NCBI RefSeq assembly: GCF_000152265.2
Contig: NC_021592.1
Coordinates: forward strand, 1,488,001 to 1,552,000
Direction: 5' to 3'
Length of the DNA: 64,000 bases
Source: Ferroplasma acidarmanus Fer1
GTDB taxonomy: Archaea > Thermoplasmatota > Thermoplasmata > Thermoplasmatales > Thermoplasmataceae
The notes beneath the pieces were generated by a model. That model was given only the letters and a program-made list of their open reading frames with translations. It was not told where the DNA came from and ran no database searches. A program made the position numbers and the translations under genes. Shown piece by piece: positions 43,260 to 54,008 of this stretch (within the stretch, counting starts at the first letter, position 1; each line of letters starts with the position of its first letter).

Positions 43260-44380
43260 ATAAAATCTGCAACATCTATGGCGCTGGCGAATATAGCAAG
43301 GTATAATGGGACAGAGTTCTCCCCCCTGGCTATATTATAATTTTGTCGATTCATTTCTATGGAAAATTTATCTATCTTTAAATTAATTTTTACATCCCTT
43401 CCCTGAAACACATCTGGAATAGCCTCATCAAGCGGGTTAAAGGTTTTTAATTCGCCTATAGCTACCGGTTTAACCATTAGCCCTGTTTTACCGTGGAGGC
43501 TATAGGGGAATCTTATAAGGCGGTGGATATCTGTGGTTACAGGTTCATCAATCTCTGCCAGCGCATTACTTTTAAAATCTTCAAGAATTTTGCCAAGAAT
43601 TATCCTGTCATAATCTATTGAAGCGTTTTCATTGCTTTTATTCTGCTTTATCAACAACTTAAATTTGTTTCCTTTTTCATTGCTGAGGAAATCCCTGATT
43701 TTTTCCCCATTGTAATATTTTTCCAGATACTCTAAATAATTCCACCAGGATTTCGGGAATACTTTTTTTATGTAATTTTCATCCAGATTTCTGTAAAAAT
43801 TGGATATGTAAATGTTAAATTTCTTAAGTATTCCATATTCAAAGTAACTATCGTCAAGCAACTTCAAATCCTCCATATTCAATCCTTCAATTTTGATATA
43901 ATCTCCGATTTCCCTTCTGGAATCAGAATCCATTGTGTATATCCTATCACTTTCCACATGAACATGGTACCCTCTGCCTCCGGAGAAATAAAGGCGAATA
44001 TTTTTCTCTTCAAATCCAAAATCATCCATAAGCATTTCCAGGAGCCTCAGAGTATGCTTCTTAACCTCCGCAAGTATTTCCATATATGTCATTTTATCTG
44101 CTCCTTCAATATGGTCCGCATCAAGGTCAAAGATAAGTTCCGCACCGAGCCATTCCTTTTCAAGCATTTTATGCTGGTCAGGAAACCTGTAATAGGAAGA
44201 TGAATAATAAAGGTGCCTTGGTATAGCCCTGCGTACGAAATTTTCTATTTCGTTCTGGCTATCGAATTTTTTATGCCTGATCATTGTACCGTTAAAAGGT
44301 ATAAAGCCAATCTCCCTCTGGAATAGCATATCAGGTATGCCAAGATGGTTTTTATAATAATATTCCCTGAAATATTGCAT
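43256..44380 (-). CDS. priS: DNA primase small (catalytic) subunit
   Basis: This archaeo-eukaryotic primase subunit makes RNA primers for replication. The start at 44380 (MQYFREYYYKNHLG) gives 374 residues and matches the family start; a GTG at 44398 would add six residues. The catalytic aspartates lie in LIFDLDADHI, and FSGGRGYHVHV carries the conserved Ser-Gly-Arg-Gly-His block; the third acid is in VTTDIHRLIRFPYSLHGKTG. Its 3' end overlaps the end of the helical-repeat gene by 4 bases, so the two converge. Confidence 0.95.
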   Translation of the reverse strand: MQYFREYYYKNHLGIPDMLFQREIGFIPFNGTMIRHKKFDSQNEIENFVRRAIPRHLYYSSSYYRFPDQHKMLEKEWLGAELIFDLDADHIEGADKMTYMEILAEVKKHTLRLLEMLMDDFGFEEKNIRLYFSGGRGYHVHVESDRIYTMDSDSRREIGDYIKIEGLNMEDLKLLDDSYFEYGILKKFNIYISNFYRNLDENYIKKVFPKSWWNYLEYLEKYYNGEKIRDFLSNEKGNKFKLLIKQNKSNENASIDYDRIILGKILEDFKSNALAEIDEPVTTDIHRLIRFPYSLHGKTGLMVKPVAIGELKTFNPLDEAIPDVFQGRDVKINLKIDKFSIEMNRQNYNIARGENSVPLYLAIFASAIDVADFI

Positions 44381-44493
44381 TAATCCGGTACCTGTCACAT
44401 TGTATGATTAATCTAATAAATATAACCATTTCCTTGATTGTCTGGATACAGATAAATGAATAAATTTATAATATGCAACACTATCTTATTCCA

Positions 44494-45507
44494 ATGATAG
44501 GAGTCGCTATTAATGGTTATGGCACAATAGGCAGGAGAGTAGCTTATGGAGTATCCATACAGGATGACATGTACGTTACAGGCATTGTAAAGAATTCCCC
44601 TGATTATGTTACAAAACTTGCTTCCAGGAATTTTAATATTTACACTCCAGATATGGACAAGAAACGGGAATTTGAAGCACATGGAATAAGGGTGAAAGGC
44701 ACACTGGAGGATTTGCTTTCAGAATCGGATATTGTTGTTGATGGCACACCTGAAGGAAATGGAGAAAAAAATTTGAAGTTATACCGCCAGTATGGAATCA
44801 AGGCCATCCTGGAAGGGGGAGAAAAAAGCACCGTTGTTGAATCAAGCTTCAATTCATATTCCAATTATCCTAAATCTTTAAACAAAAACTATGTGCGTGT
44901 TGTATCATGCAATACCACAGCACTTGCCAGGTCTGTTTCTCCATTAAAGGAAAAGTTTGGAGTCCAGGAGGTAAACGCAACAATTATGCGCCGTGCTACA
45001 GACCCGAATGATAATAAAAAGGGGCCAATAAACGCAATTGAGCCTTCAATGTCATATCCATCACACCATGCTGAAGATTTAAAGACAGTTATGGATGGAA
45101 TAAATGTAGAGACATCAGCTATAAAGGTTCCAACAACACTTATGCATGTCCATGTTATAAACCTCGAATTAAAATCAGAACCCGGCATTGATGAAGTAAT
45201 ATCTGAATTATCGACGAAAAGGCGTTTAATTCTTATTAATGATAAGGAAGGGGTAAATTCCACAGCACAGGTTATGGATTATGCAAGGGAACTATCCAGA
45301 AATAGATCGGACCTTTATGAGATAGCGATCTGGAAAGGCAGTATAAATATTTATAAGAATAAAGTGCATTATATTCAGGCAGTGCATCAGGAAAGTGATG
45401 TCATACCGGAAAACATTGATGCTATCAGGGCTATGTTCGGTACTGACCCGGATCTCTCGAGGGATAAGACAGACGCTTCACTTGGCATAAAAGGAGTTGA
45501 ATATTAA
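44494..45507 (+). CDS. gap: Glyceraldehyde-3-phosphate dehydrogenase, archaeal type
   Basis: The ATG at 44494 ([15 protein letters not shown]) gives 337 residues and lies about 27 bases after TTTATAAT, a leaderless arrangement; the start at 44473 is not favoured. The Rossmann loop is at the N-terminus and the catalytic Cys is in [10 protein letters not shown], followed by RRATDPN. It interconverts glyceraldehyde 3-phosphate and 1,3-bisphosphoglycerate, probably in gluconeogenesis. Its end overlaps the upstream region of radA. Confidence 0.95.
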   Translation: MIGVAINGYGTIGRRVAYGVSIQDDMYVTGIVKNSPDYVTKLASRNFNIYTPDMDKKREFEAHGIRVKGTLEDLLSESDIVVDGTPEGNGEKNLKLYRQYGIKAILEGGEKSTVVESSFNSYSNYPKSLNKNYVRVVSCNTTALARSVSPLKEKFGVQEVNATIMRRATDPNDNKKGPINAIEPSMSYPSHHAEDLKTVMDGINVETSAIKVPTTLMHVHVINLELKSEPGIDEVISELSTKRRLILINDKEGVNSTAQVMDYARELSRNRSDLYEIAIWKGSINIYKNKVHYIQAVHQESDVIPENIDAIRAMFGTDPDLSRDKTDASLGIKGVEY

Positions 45508-45508
45508 A

Positions 45509-46504
45509 ATGGCAAAAGAAAAAAAAATAGATGATGAATTGGACAGCGAACTTGAAAATAAGAAACTTACAATAGAAGATTTACCCGGTGTTGGGGAGGC
45601 AACAGCTGAAAAGCTAAGGGAAAACGGATACGACGATATTATGGCTATCGCAGTTGCGTCGCCTAAGGACCTTGCTGATATCAGTGGCATAGCCGAAGGT
45701 GCAGCTGTAAAAATAATTAATGCAGCCAGAAAATATGCTGATGTTGGCAATTTTGAAACAGGGGAAGAAATTCTGAAGAGAAGAAAAGAAGTAAGAAAAC
45801 TTAGTACTGGTGCACAGGGGCTTGACAATCTTATTGGCGGTGGGCTGGAAACACAATCCATAACAGAGTTTTTCGGTGAATTTGGTTCCGGGAAAACACA
45901 GATAATGCTCCAGCTTGCAGTAAACGCAACAATGCCCGAGGAACAGGGAGGGCTTAACTCGGATGTGCTCATTATAGATACAGAAAATACATTCAGGCCT
46001 GAAAGAGTAATCCAGATGGCAAAAGCAAAGAATCTTGATCCTGATGAGACACTTAAAAGGATACACGTTGCAAGGGCATATAATGCACATCACCAGATAC
46101 TCCTGGCTGAGAAGGCATCCGATATAGCAAAGGAGTTTCCAATAAAACTATTGATAGTGGATTCATTGACATCCCACTTCCGTTCAGAATATGTTGGCAG
46201 GGGGTCACTTGCAGAGAGGCAACAGTTGTTGAATAAGCATATGCATGATCTGTTGAAATTTGGAACAATATTCAATGCTGTTATAGCTGTTACGAACCAG
46301 GTATCTGCAAATCCTGCAGTCTTCTTCGGGGACCCTATGACTCCAATAGGAGGGAATATTGTAGGGCATACCGCAACTTTCAGGCTCTATCTCAGAAAAG
46401 CCAAAGCAGGAAAAAGAATAGCAAGGCTAATCGATTCGCCTTACCTGCCTGAAGGGGAAGCTGTAATTACACTCACTGAGGACGGAATAATAGACGGTAC
46501 TTAA
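45509..46504 (+). CDS. radA: DNA repair and recombination protein RadA
   Basis: This archaeal RecA/Rad51 homologue catalyses strand exchange. The start at 45509 ([11 protein letters not shown]) gives 331 residues. A helix-hairpin-helix region ([20 protein letters not shown]) precedes the ATPase core with Walker [10 protein letters not shown] and Walker [16 protein letters not shown]. The oligomerisation and ssDNA-binding loops are present ([21 protein letters not shown]). A possible ribosome site AAGGAG lies 12 bases upstream, inside the gap gene. Confidence 0.97.
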   Translation: MAKEKKIDDELDSELENKKLTIEDLPGVGEATAEKLRENGYDDIMAIAVASPKDLADISGIAEGAAVKIINAARKYADVGNFETGEEILKRRKEVRKLSTGAQGLDNLIGGGLETQSITEFFGEFGSGKTQIMLQLAVNATMPEEQGGLNSDVLIIDTENTFRPERVIQMAKAKNLDPDETLKRIHVARAYNAHHQILLAEKASDIAKEFPIKLLIVDSLTSHFRSEYVGRGSLAERQQLLNKHMHDLLKFGTIFNAVIAVTNQVSANPAVFFGDPMTPIGGNIVGHTATFRLYLRKAKAGKRIARLIDSPYLPEGEAVITLTEDGIIDGT

Positions 46505-47280
46505 AATAATTTTATAACTTCTATATTTCCAAATGGTTCTTCCTGGTTTAATGTAACTTTTCCTCCTCTTTCCAGGAAGAGCAAAAATAAAATAAAATTT
46601 GCCCTTTCATATTTTGTGTTTCCCCAGTAATCTTCAACAAAAAATGGATTCATATAATGTGATATTCTCTGCAATGTGTCTTTTATGCCTTCGTCAACAG
46701 CATCTGTGTTTGACCTGGCTATTATATCCTCATCAATATCTGGAATATCTTCTGGCTCCTCCTCCACTACCTTTTTTTCACTGTTCCTGTATACACTTTT
46801 CATTGCACTTAAAAACTCTTTAAGTGTTACTTTAGCTTCTTCCTGATGTATTACCGGAACACGGAGGTCTGGCATAGTTCCTATGGTGGTATCATCGGCA
46901 TTGAATACATCCATGCCATCTTCAGGCTCTGCATATTCTTCAGGAGAATCAGGGCCCTCATAAATAGCACGCTGAACCATGTATATGCTTTTTTCATAAA
47001 GGACATGCCAGGCACTGGAAATAAGTATACCGGCAATTTCGAAATTTTCATTCTTTTCCCGGGCAAAAATATTTTTAAATTCTGAAATGTTAACACTCCA
47101 CGGGTCCAGTTTCCCCGTGAGGACGAGCCTGAATATTTTCGAAACTGTCTGTGATAATATATCAGGATAATCTATATTGTCCTCTGTGCTGTTAAGGATT
47201 TCATTATAGTATGATAGGTCTTCGCCCACATCCTGTGTTATCAGGGCCTTTAATATTTCATCCCTTTCCAATCCCCTCAC
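46501..47280 (-). CDS. scpA: Segregation and condensation protein A (kleisin)
   Basis: This 259-residue kleisin bridges the heads of SMC in the chromosome condensation complex. The N-terminal part [19 protein letters not shown] is the family signature (bacterial: G...P.di.i..i..qy). An acidic middle segment ([15 protein letters not shown]) and a C-terminal winged helix ([21 protein letters not shown]) follow. The start overlaps the smc end by 23 bases, so both are translated from one message. No scpB is visible. The 3' end overlaps the end of radA by 4 bases. Confidence 0.93.
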   Translation of the reverse strand: MRGLERDEILKALITQDVGEDLSYYNEILNSTEDNIDYPDILSQTVSKIFRLVLTGKLDPWSVNISEFKNIFAREKNENFEIAGILISSAWHVLYEKSIYMVQRAIYEGPDSPEEYAEPEDGMDVFNADDTTIGTMPDLRVPVIHQEEAKVTLKEFLSAMKSVYRNSEKKVVEEEPEDIPDIDEDIIARSNTDAVDEGIKDTLQRISHYMNPFFVEDYWGNTKYERANFILFLLFLERGGKVTLNQEEPFGNIEVIKLF

Positions 47281-50200
47281 CTATACGTTTCTGTATTATT
47301 TTTGTATTTCCATGCTTATCTGTGGTTACAGCAATCAGGTTATCCGCAAATTTCGTTACCGCACCCTTCAGGGAAACCATCACCACCTGTGAAGTTTTGG
47401 AATTTTCCATAAATAATTCGCCTACATGTTCGGCATTATGCCCGTCAAGGAACATATCAACCTCATCAAGATAGTATATGGGCGATGGATTTTTTATCTG
47501 GAATGAAAGTATCAATGCCAGTACAGCCACACTTTTTTCACCACCGCTAAGTGCGTCTATTTTTATCATGTGTTTTCCCCTGGGCTTTACCTTTATATAA
47601 ACTTCAGAATTCAACGGGTCATCCCTGCTGGTGATTTCCAGGTTTGCCTCTCCTCCTTCTGATAACCTTGCATAAATTTTCTGAAACTGGGAATTAATAG
47701 TATCAAATAATTCGAGGAATATTCTCTTTTCGTCTTCTATGATCTGATTCTGCAGGTCTATAAGGTCATTTTTCTCTGAAAGCAGGGTTTTGTATTTTTC
47801 CTCTGTGCTATTGTACTTATTGAGTTCCATGTCATACTGTTCAATTGCTTTCATATTTACCGCCCCCAACTTTTCGATTTCCCGGCTGTTTTCATCTATT
47901 TTTTGCTTCACCTCGGATATGCTCATGTTGAACTCTATGTATTCCATGCCTGTATTTTCTATCTCGTAATTTATTGTTTCAAGCTGGAATGCCAGATTTT
48001 CTATTTTTGTTTTAAGGCCTGCTATAATGGCTTTTTTATTGCTTATTAGATCATCATTCTTCCTTATATTTTCAAATAATTTGTCCCTGGCAGTGGAAAC
48101 CTGGTTTTTTTCGGTATAAAGCTCCCTTGAACGGGAATCTATTTCATTTTCTTTTGCACGGTTTTCCTCAAGCTCTTTTTCCATTGCTTCGACTTTATTT
48201 TTGAATTCAGCTACCATGCCGGTAAATTTTGTTATTTCATTTTCAAGCCCGGTTATTTTTTCCTCCAGCTCCTGGCTTTTTTCTGTGAAGTGTTTAAATT
48301 CAGTTTCAATCTGTGCAAGTTTACTGGAATAATTTTCCCTGCTTTTCATTTCATTGCCCAGTTCCTCTTCCATCTGTTTTTCTATCTCCACATTTTCTGG
48401 GGCCAGTTCCTTTAATTTTTTAAATAGCTCTTTACGTTCCTTATCCAGGGTAAATAGCTGCATCTTTACTTCATTTTTCTTGAACTCAAAATTGCTTTTT
48501 CTATCTTCTGCATCCTTTATTTTCAATTTAATTTCTTCAATCCTTGTTTTCGCTGCCTCTATGGAGTTCTCAGATTCCTGCAGCTGGGTTTCGTAATTAT
48601 TAATATTGCTGGTTGAAATATCCCGCTTCCTTGTAAGGTCAGCCAGTTTGGAGGATATTTCCGAGTTTTCTTTTTCCTTGAAGCTTATCTCACTTTTCAG
48701 TATTTCATTCTGTTCCTCCAGTTCAGCTATGGCTTTCGTTATACGGTTTGCCAGAATTTCATCATTTTTAATTGATCCGCCTGTCATTGCTCCGGAAGGG
48801 TCCAGAACATCCCCATCCAGCGTTACTATACGTACTCCGGTCATATGCTTCCTTGCATTTTCCAGTGTATCCATAAGTACGGTGTCACCGAATGCGTATT
48901 TAATGGCTTTTTCAAATGCAGGGTCGCAGGTTATAAGATTTCTGACAAAATCAATAGCATTGCCTGAATTTATTAATTCTGCTGCCTTTTGCCTGTCCGG
49001 TGAAGTGGCAATCTTATTCAGAGGTATGAATGTCAACCGCCCCAATTTCTTTGCTTTTATTGCCTGTATGCACATCTGTGCCACAGAATCATTATCAACA
49101 ACTATGGAATTCAATCTGCCTCCTGCAGCCACAATCACAGCATTTGCATATTTGTCCTCATATTCTATGAGTTTTCCCAGTGGCCCGTGAATTCCACTTT
49201 CCGTTTCCATCATACTGTTTATTTCCCTTAATGCCGGGCTAGCTGTGCCTCTATAGTTAAGGCCACGGAGTTCTTTCTCCTTATTCCTGATTTCCACGTC
49301 GTTGTTGCTTTTCATTGTTACGAGTTCATTAAGCTTGTTCCTCACGGTAAGAAATTTTTTATTTACTTCATTGATTTCTTCACTATACTCTTTAATATTT
49401 TTTTTCAGGTTATCTATTTTCCATTTTAAATCCTTTACTTTTATGGATTCTTCCTTTATTTTTTCCTCGTTCATGGTATTTTCCCTGGAAAATCCTGACA
49501 ATTCCTGTTCTATAGTTCTGATGTCGTAATCATTGATAATCTGGTCATTTGCCTGCTGCATTTCTACATCGATTGCTGCGAGCCTGTCGTTAATTTCCCT
49601 TGTCAATTTTGAGTTTTCGTAATTTTCCTGCCGGAATTTTTCCAGTTCCCTGTTAATTTTAGCTATGGAATTCTCTGTTCCCTTAAGGTAAGACTCATAG
49701 TTTTTCTTCTCTTTGAGTTTATTTTCCAGCTGTTCCCTGTTGAAGTTATAGGCCTCACGGGAAGTTTTTAACCGTGCTTCTGAATTTGTCTTTGATTCAC
49801 CAGTGCTGCCTATCTTTGTTTTTAACTCTGCAATTCCAATATTCAATTCTTCTATCCTTTTTCTAATGCCTTTAACTTCCTGCCCACCCATTGCATCCAA
49901 TTTATCTTCTATTTCCTTTATCCTGTTAATGGCTTCATCCCTCTGTATGGACAGGTTTTTATTCTCATTTTCCAGATTATCTATGTCTGATTGGCTTTTC
50001 TCTATATTCCCGTTATACATGGCAAGTTCCTGGTTTATCCTGTCCCGGTCCTTTACTTTAAGGAAGAATTTTAATTCGTTAACTTCTTTATTGAGCTTAT
50101 TGTATTTTAAGGCGTTTTCCCTATCTACTTCCAGGGTATCAAGCATACTTTTTATTTCTAAAAGCACAGCATCCATGCTATTGAGGTTTTCATTCAGCCC

Positions 50201-50728
50201 ATTTATATCATTCTGCGCACTTTCAATTCTTTCCTTATAACTTTCTATCCCTGCAATGGATTCAAAAAGCTTCCTTTTTTCGGTTCCTGTCATTTTTACA
50301 AGGTTGTTTATATCGCCCTGGAGAACGAAGCTGTAGGCGTCAAGATATATATGGAAGCTATCTATAAGCTTCAATACATCAGTCCTGCTCGCACGTTTAT
50401 CATTTATATAATAATTGGATTTGTATTCGCCATGGTTGTATACAAGCTCCCTTTTTATGGAATACCTGTTATTTTCGTTGGATATAACGTTTAATACAAC
50501 GTAACAATGTTTTTTTGGAGGATCGGTTTTGTGGATAAAATCCTCAAGTTTATCTACCCTGACAGTTTTGTTTGCCCTGATGCCAAGAACAAAGAGCATG
50601 CTGTCGCCAATATTGCTTTTGCCGGAACCGTTCGGGCCAATAATTACCGTGAACCCTTTGTTAATTTTAATTGATTGTTTGTCTCCATAAGATTTGAAGT
50701 TTTCCATTTCAATAGAGTCTACGATCAT
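47258..50728 (-). CDS. smc: Chromosome segregation SMC protein
   Basis: This 1156-residue protein has Walker A GPNGSGKSNIGDSM near residue 33, two long charged coiled coils, a hinge domain around residues 490-640 (GPLGKLIEYEDKYANAV, LDPSGAMTGGS), and the C-terminal head with LSGGEKSVAVLAL signature and Walker B IYYLDEVDMFLDGHN. It is full length. It dimerises through the hinge and acts with ScpA in chromosome compaction and segregation. It is the first gene of the smc-scpA unit. Confidence 0.98.
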   Translation of the reverse strand: MIVDSIEMENFKSYGDKQSIKINKGFTVIIGPNGSGKSNIGDSMLFVLGIRANKTVRVDKLEDFIHKTDPPKKHCYVVLNVISNENNRYSIKRELVYNHGEYKSNYYINDKRASRTDVLKLIDSFHIYLDAYSFVLQGDINNLVKMTGTEKRKLFESIAGIESYKERIESAQNDINGLNENLNSMDAVLLEIKSMLDTLEVDRENALKYNKLNKEVNELKFFLKVKDRDRINQELAMYNGNIEKSQSDIDNLENENKNLSIQRDEAINRIKEIEDKLDAMGGQEVKGIRKRIEELNIGIAELKTKIGSTGESKTNSEARLKTSREAYNFNREQLENKLKEKKNYESYLKGTENSIAKINRELEKFRQENYENSKLTREINDRLAAIDVEMQQANDQIINDYDIRTIEQELSGFSRENTMNEEKIKEESIKVKDLKWKIDNLKKNIKEYSEEINEVNKKFLTVRNKLNELVTMKSNNDVEIRNKEKELRGLNYRGTASPALREINSMMETESGIHGPLGKLIEYEDKYANAVIVAAGGRLNSIVVDNDSVAQMCIQAIKAKKLGRLTFIPLNKIATSPDRQKAAELINSGNAIDFVRNLITCDPAFEKAIKYAFGDTVLMDTLENARKHMTGVRIVTLDGDVLDPSGAMTGGSIKNDEILANRITKAIAELEEQNEILKSEISFKEKENSEISSKLADLTRKRDISTSNINNYETQLQESENSIEAAKTRIEEIKLKIKDAEDRKSNFEFKKNEVKMQLFTLDKERKELFKKLKELAPENVEIEKQMEEELGNEMKSRENYSSKLAQIETEFKHFTEKSQELEEKITGLENEITKFTGMVAEFKNKVEAMEKELEENRAKENEIDSRSRELYTEKNQVSTARDKLFENIRKNDDLISNKKAIIAGLKTKIENLAFQLETINYEIENTGMEYIEFNMSISEVKQKIDENSREIEKLGAVNMKAIEQYDMELNKYNSTEEKYKTLLSEKNDLIDLQNQIIEDEKRIFLELFDTINSQFQKIYARLSEGGEANLEITSRDDPLNSEVYIKVKPRGKHMIKIDALSGGEKSVAVLALILSFQIKNPSPIYYLDEVDMFLDGHNAEHVGELFMENSKTSQVVMVSLKGAVTKFADNLIAVTTDKHGNTKIIQKRIGEGIGKG

Positions 50729-51133
50729 CTAGTATGACAATGTGCATACATATATTATTTTTTCCATAAATAAATATGCGGATTTTCATATTTATTTTAA
50801 TTTTTAATTACCCTGATTTATGCGGGTATTATTATACATCATATATTGACCTGAAAACTAAACCACTAAATTACTGGGGGGACACTCAAACCCAGATTAT
50901 TAATAACAGAATACGGATATTAACCGGTTACTTATAGAATAAACATATTCAGTTATAAGGATAATTGCCCTGTAATAATTTTATCCTGAAAGATAATTCT
51001 ATGCAAATATGTGGTATTATAAACCGATTCAGATTGCCACAACAATCGGAACAATTAATTTTATCTATGTATTATTATATAAGTTCCATATATGCAATCG
51101 TAACATATAAATACTTCGGTAAAATAATTATTT
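50729..51133. other. Divergent spacer
   Basis: The 405 bases between smc and the radical SAM gene are AT-rich with one G-run (TACTGGGGGGACAC near 50874-50887). No gene or clear C/D or H/ACA RNA was recognised. The TATA element ACATATAAATA (51104-51114) lies about 25 bases before the ATG at 51134. Confidence 0.45.
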
Positions 51134-52756
51134 ATGGCTAAAGTGATATTGACTTCTGATAGGGGAACTTTTACCGATTATGGTGGAGTTTCCGTTTTAG
51201 GGTATGTTGCGTGTATGCCAAACAATATAGTTCCAAAACTATTAATGGACAAATTTTTCGCACCCCCTGCGAAATATAACAGGGGAGAGCCACTCCATGT
51301 GCCATATCCTCTGAGAAAAATAGAAGCCTCTCTAGTTAATGCGGGAATTTCCGACATTAAAATAGTATCGCCTGAAAGGCTCGAAAAGGAGGTAAATGAG
51401 GACACGAAAGTAGTTGGCATTAATGTGCATGACCCATATGGATTGAGCCCTGTTACATTTAAGTTGACCATGCTCTTCGGTGGCCAGATGAGCTGGACTG
51501 CCAGATATTTCGAAGAGTTGGCTGATGTGGTAAGAAAATTAAAGCAAAAATACAACTTCCGTGTTATCGTAGGGGGGCCGGCAGCATGGCAGATTGGCCT
51601 GAATAAACCGGATTTTGTGGACACAATTTTTAATGGTGAAGCTGAAATAGATTTCCCTGTACTTGTAAAAAAATCACTGGATGGGGAATCTTTGCCCGCT
51701 GAAATTACCGGAAGGATGCCAGATATCACCCATATACCCAACATTATAAAACCGGGCCGTTTCGGTGAAGTGCAGGTTACCCGTGGATGCCCCCGGGGAT
51801 GTTCTTTCTGCTCAATTACCCCGGAAACATACCGTACGATTCCAATGGAAAATGTAGAGGCCGAAGCTTCGCTTTATCTGAAAAACGGGTATAAGGATAT
51901 AGAGTTCATTACAGATGATATAATGCTCTATGGCCAGAAAAAACTTACCGTGAACCATGATGCTATTGTCAACCTGTTTTCAACAGTTAAAAAAATGGGT
52001 GCCAGGTACCTTACATTCCCGCATATATCTGCACCCGCTGTCCTGGTTTCGCCTGATACACTTTTTGAAATATCCGAAATAGGCGGATTGAAAGAATATG
52101 GTGCAGAGGCTCCTGTTGTGGGGCTTGAAACGGGAAGCACCAAAATTATGCATAAATACATGAATGCAAAGCCTTATCCATGGAAACCTGAGGACTGGAA
52201 GGACGTTATCGTAAAGGCAACTTCTATAATGAACCAGGCCAGTGTTTTTCCATGTTATACCATGACAATTGGATATCCGGAGGAAACAGAGGAGGACCTC
52301 CAGCAAAGTATCGATATAGTACAGAGTATAATTGACAGCAATTATACAGCATGGATATTCCCCCTGCCTGTAATTCCAATGACATCATCCAGGATAAGCA
52401 AGAATCCCTTCCCATACATGGAAAAACTGCCGGCAGGTTACTGGGATCTACTATATGAAGCATGGAAATACGATTTCAGGACAACAAAACAGGTTATTCC
52501 GAATATGGTAAAGAGGATGAACCCGGTAACTCGGAGGATAATAGACCTTATGAACGGCGCTGTATTTGATAACCTGGACAAAATATTTAAGCAACTTGCA
52601 GAAACAAAGGGGAAGAAATCGGCAGATTTTACAGATATTAATATGAATACTGTTACAGGATTCCTGAAAACTGTCTACTGGATAACAAGGTACACTGCTG
52701 GAAAAGAGATCAAAAATAAAAAAGTTTCCTCTTTAACAAATGAAGCAAGAATATAA
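51134..52756 (+). CDS. B12-binding domain radical SAM protein
   Basis: This 540-residue enzyme has an N-terminal cobalamin-binding-like domain (VVGINVHDPYGLSP and VIVGGPAAWQIG) followed by a radical SAM core with the cluster motif in RGCPRGCSFCSIT. The block LETGSTKIMHKYMNAKPYPW and the long C-terminal region are seen in archaeal members of this class. The reaction is unknown; relatives methylate or rearrange carbon centres. The gene stands alone with a leaderless promoter. Confidence 0.87.
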   Translation: MAKVILTSDRGTFTDYGGVSVLGYVACMPNNIVPKLLMDKFFAPPAKYNRGEPLHVPYPLRKIEASLVNAGISDIKIVSPERLEKEVNEDTKVVGINVHDPYGLSPVTFKLTMLFGGQMSWTARYFEELADVVRKLKQKYNFRVIVGGPAAWQIGLNKPDFVDTIFNGEAEIDFPVLVKKSLDGESLPAEITGRMPDITHIPNIIKPGRFGEVQVTRGCPRGCSFCSITPETYRTIPMENVEAEASLYLKNGYKDIEFITDDIMLYGQKKLTVNHDAIVNLFSTVKKMGARYLTFPHISAPAVLVSPDTLFEISEIGGLKEYGAEAPVVGLETGSTKIMHKYMNAKPYPWKPEDWKDVIVKATSIMNQASVFPCYTMTIGYPEETEEDLQQSIDIVQSIIDSNYTAWIFPLPVIPMTSSRISKNPFPYMEKLPAGYWDLLYEAWKYDFRTTKQVIPNMVKRMNPVTRRIIDLMNGAVFDNLDKIFKQLAETKGKKSADFTDINMNTVTGFLKTVYWITRYTAGKEIKNKKVSSLTNEARI

Positions 52757-52803
52757 TAATTTTCCGTAAATAATTTTATTTATGATTAGCATATCACTTC
52801 TGT

Positions 52804-52986
52804 ATGTACAATAAAAATGAAAACATAACAAAAAAGCAATTATCATTTGTGAACGATCTTATAAAAAGGGGAGAGGAAAACCAGAAGATTGTGGATGATT
52901 ATGTAAAATCCCTGAAAAAAGGTTCAATAGAAGAATTATCCAAAAAGGAAGCCTCATCATTGTTAGATAAACTTCTCAAAAAATAA
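52804..52986 (+). CDS. Small conserved-looking protein
   Basis: This 60-residue frame encodes a highly charged protein with the pattern ITKKQLSFVNDLIKRGEEN followed by LSKKEASSLLDKLL. The combination T..Q..fi..L...... sKkeAS.li..L occurs in various DNA-associated proteins as a small helical motif. It lies between the radical SAM gene and tyrS and starts with an ATG preceded by an AT-rich region. The function is unknown. Confidence 0.65.
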   Translation: MYNKNENITKKQLSFVNDLIKRGEENQKIVDDYVKSLKKGSIEELSKKEASSLLDKLLKK

Positions 52987-53018
52987 AAATTAATAAAATA
53001 CCAGGTTATTAAGACAAA

Positions 53019-54008
53019 ATGGAAAATACGGTTATTTTAAAAAAGAATACTGCCGAGGTAGTTACCCTCGAGGAGTGCAAAGATCTCGTTCCGGATAACA
53101 GCGAAGCTTATATCGGGTTCGAGCCCTCCGGCCTTCCACACATAGCAATACTGATTTATGTAAACAAGATAAATGAACTTGTAAAGCTTGGATTTAATGT
53201 AAAGGTCTTGCTGGCTGACTGGCATGCAAGGGTTAATGATAAGTTGGGCGGCGATATAGACCTTATCAGGAAAAGTGGTGAAACACTGAGAAAAAGCATG
53301 TTATATGCCGGGCTTCTGGAAGGAGTCCAGTTTATCTGGGCCACAGATCTGGTAGCAAATCCGGATTACTGGGAATTGCTTCTCCAGACAGCAAAGAATT
53401 CATCATTATTGAGGATAAGAAGATCACTTCCAATCATGGGAAGAACAGAAGAAGATGCTGATAAGGATTTCAGCAAATACATTTATCCGCTCATGCAGGT
53501 GACAGATGTATTTTACCTGAATTCCGATATAGCAATTGGTGGAACAGACCAGAGGCATGCATATATGCTTGCAAGGGATATTGCAGAAAAAATGGGGAGG
53601 AAAAAACCCATATTGCTGGAAATGCCACTGATTGCCTCTCTTAAGGGAAAGGGGAGAATGGATGATTTTAAAAAAATGTCAAAAAGTGATCCGGACTCTG
53701 CATTATTTCTTACCGATAGTGAAGAAGATATCAGAAGAAAAATAAAGAACGCTTTCTGCCCTATGGGCATTGTTGATGGCAATCCTGTCATTGATATAAT
53801 AAAGTATGTTATATTCCCCTATTATGCAACAGAAATAGAGATAAACCGGCCGGAATCGCATGGAGGGCCCTATACAATTCACTCCTTTGGAGAATTGGAA
53901 TCAAAATATCTTAATTCCGAGATCCATCCTATGGATTTGAAAAAGGCACTTACACAGATTTTGATAAATGTTATATTGCCTGTAAGCAATAAACTTAATA
54001 GTGATTAA
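53019..54008 (+). CDS. tyrS: Tyrosyl-tRNA synthetase
   Basis: This 329-residue class I synthetase charges tRNA-Tyr. The archaeal TyrRS hallmarks are YIGFEPSG, LLADWHARVN, the tyrosine/tRNA segment IAIGGTDQRHAYMLARD and KKMSKSDPDSAL. The HIGH motif is unusual: where most have HLGH or HIGH, residues 41-44 are His-Ile-Ala-Ile. Length is normal for the short archaeal form. A 92-residue gene follows immediately. Confidence 0.93.
   Translation: MENTVILKKNTAEVVTLEECKDLVPDNSEAYIGFEPSGLPHIAILIYVNKINELVKLGFNVKVLLADWHARVNDKLGGDIDLIRKSGETLRKSMLYAGLLEGVQFIWATDLVANPDYWELLLQTAKNSSLLRIRRSLPIMGRTEEDADKDFSKYIYPLMQVTDVFYLNSDIAIGGTDQRHAYMLARDIAEKMGRKKPILLEMPLIASLKGKGRMDDFKKMSKSDPDSALFLTDSEEDIRRKIKNAFCPMGIVDGNPVIDIIKYVIFPYYATEIEINRPESHGGPYTIHSFGELESKYLNSEIHPMDLKKALTQILINVILPVSNKLNSD

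Noticed and set aside
48354-50240. Several plus-strand frames opposite smc
   Set aside because: Antisense to the coiled-coil part of smc; the Ser/Leu/Phe-rich sequence results from Glu/Lys codons on the other strand.
50780-50890. Possible C/D box guide RNA in the smc upstream spacer
   Set aside because: ATGATGT and CTGA-like sequences occur, but not with proper C and D boxes on the same strand and spacing.
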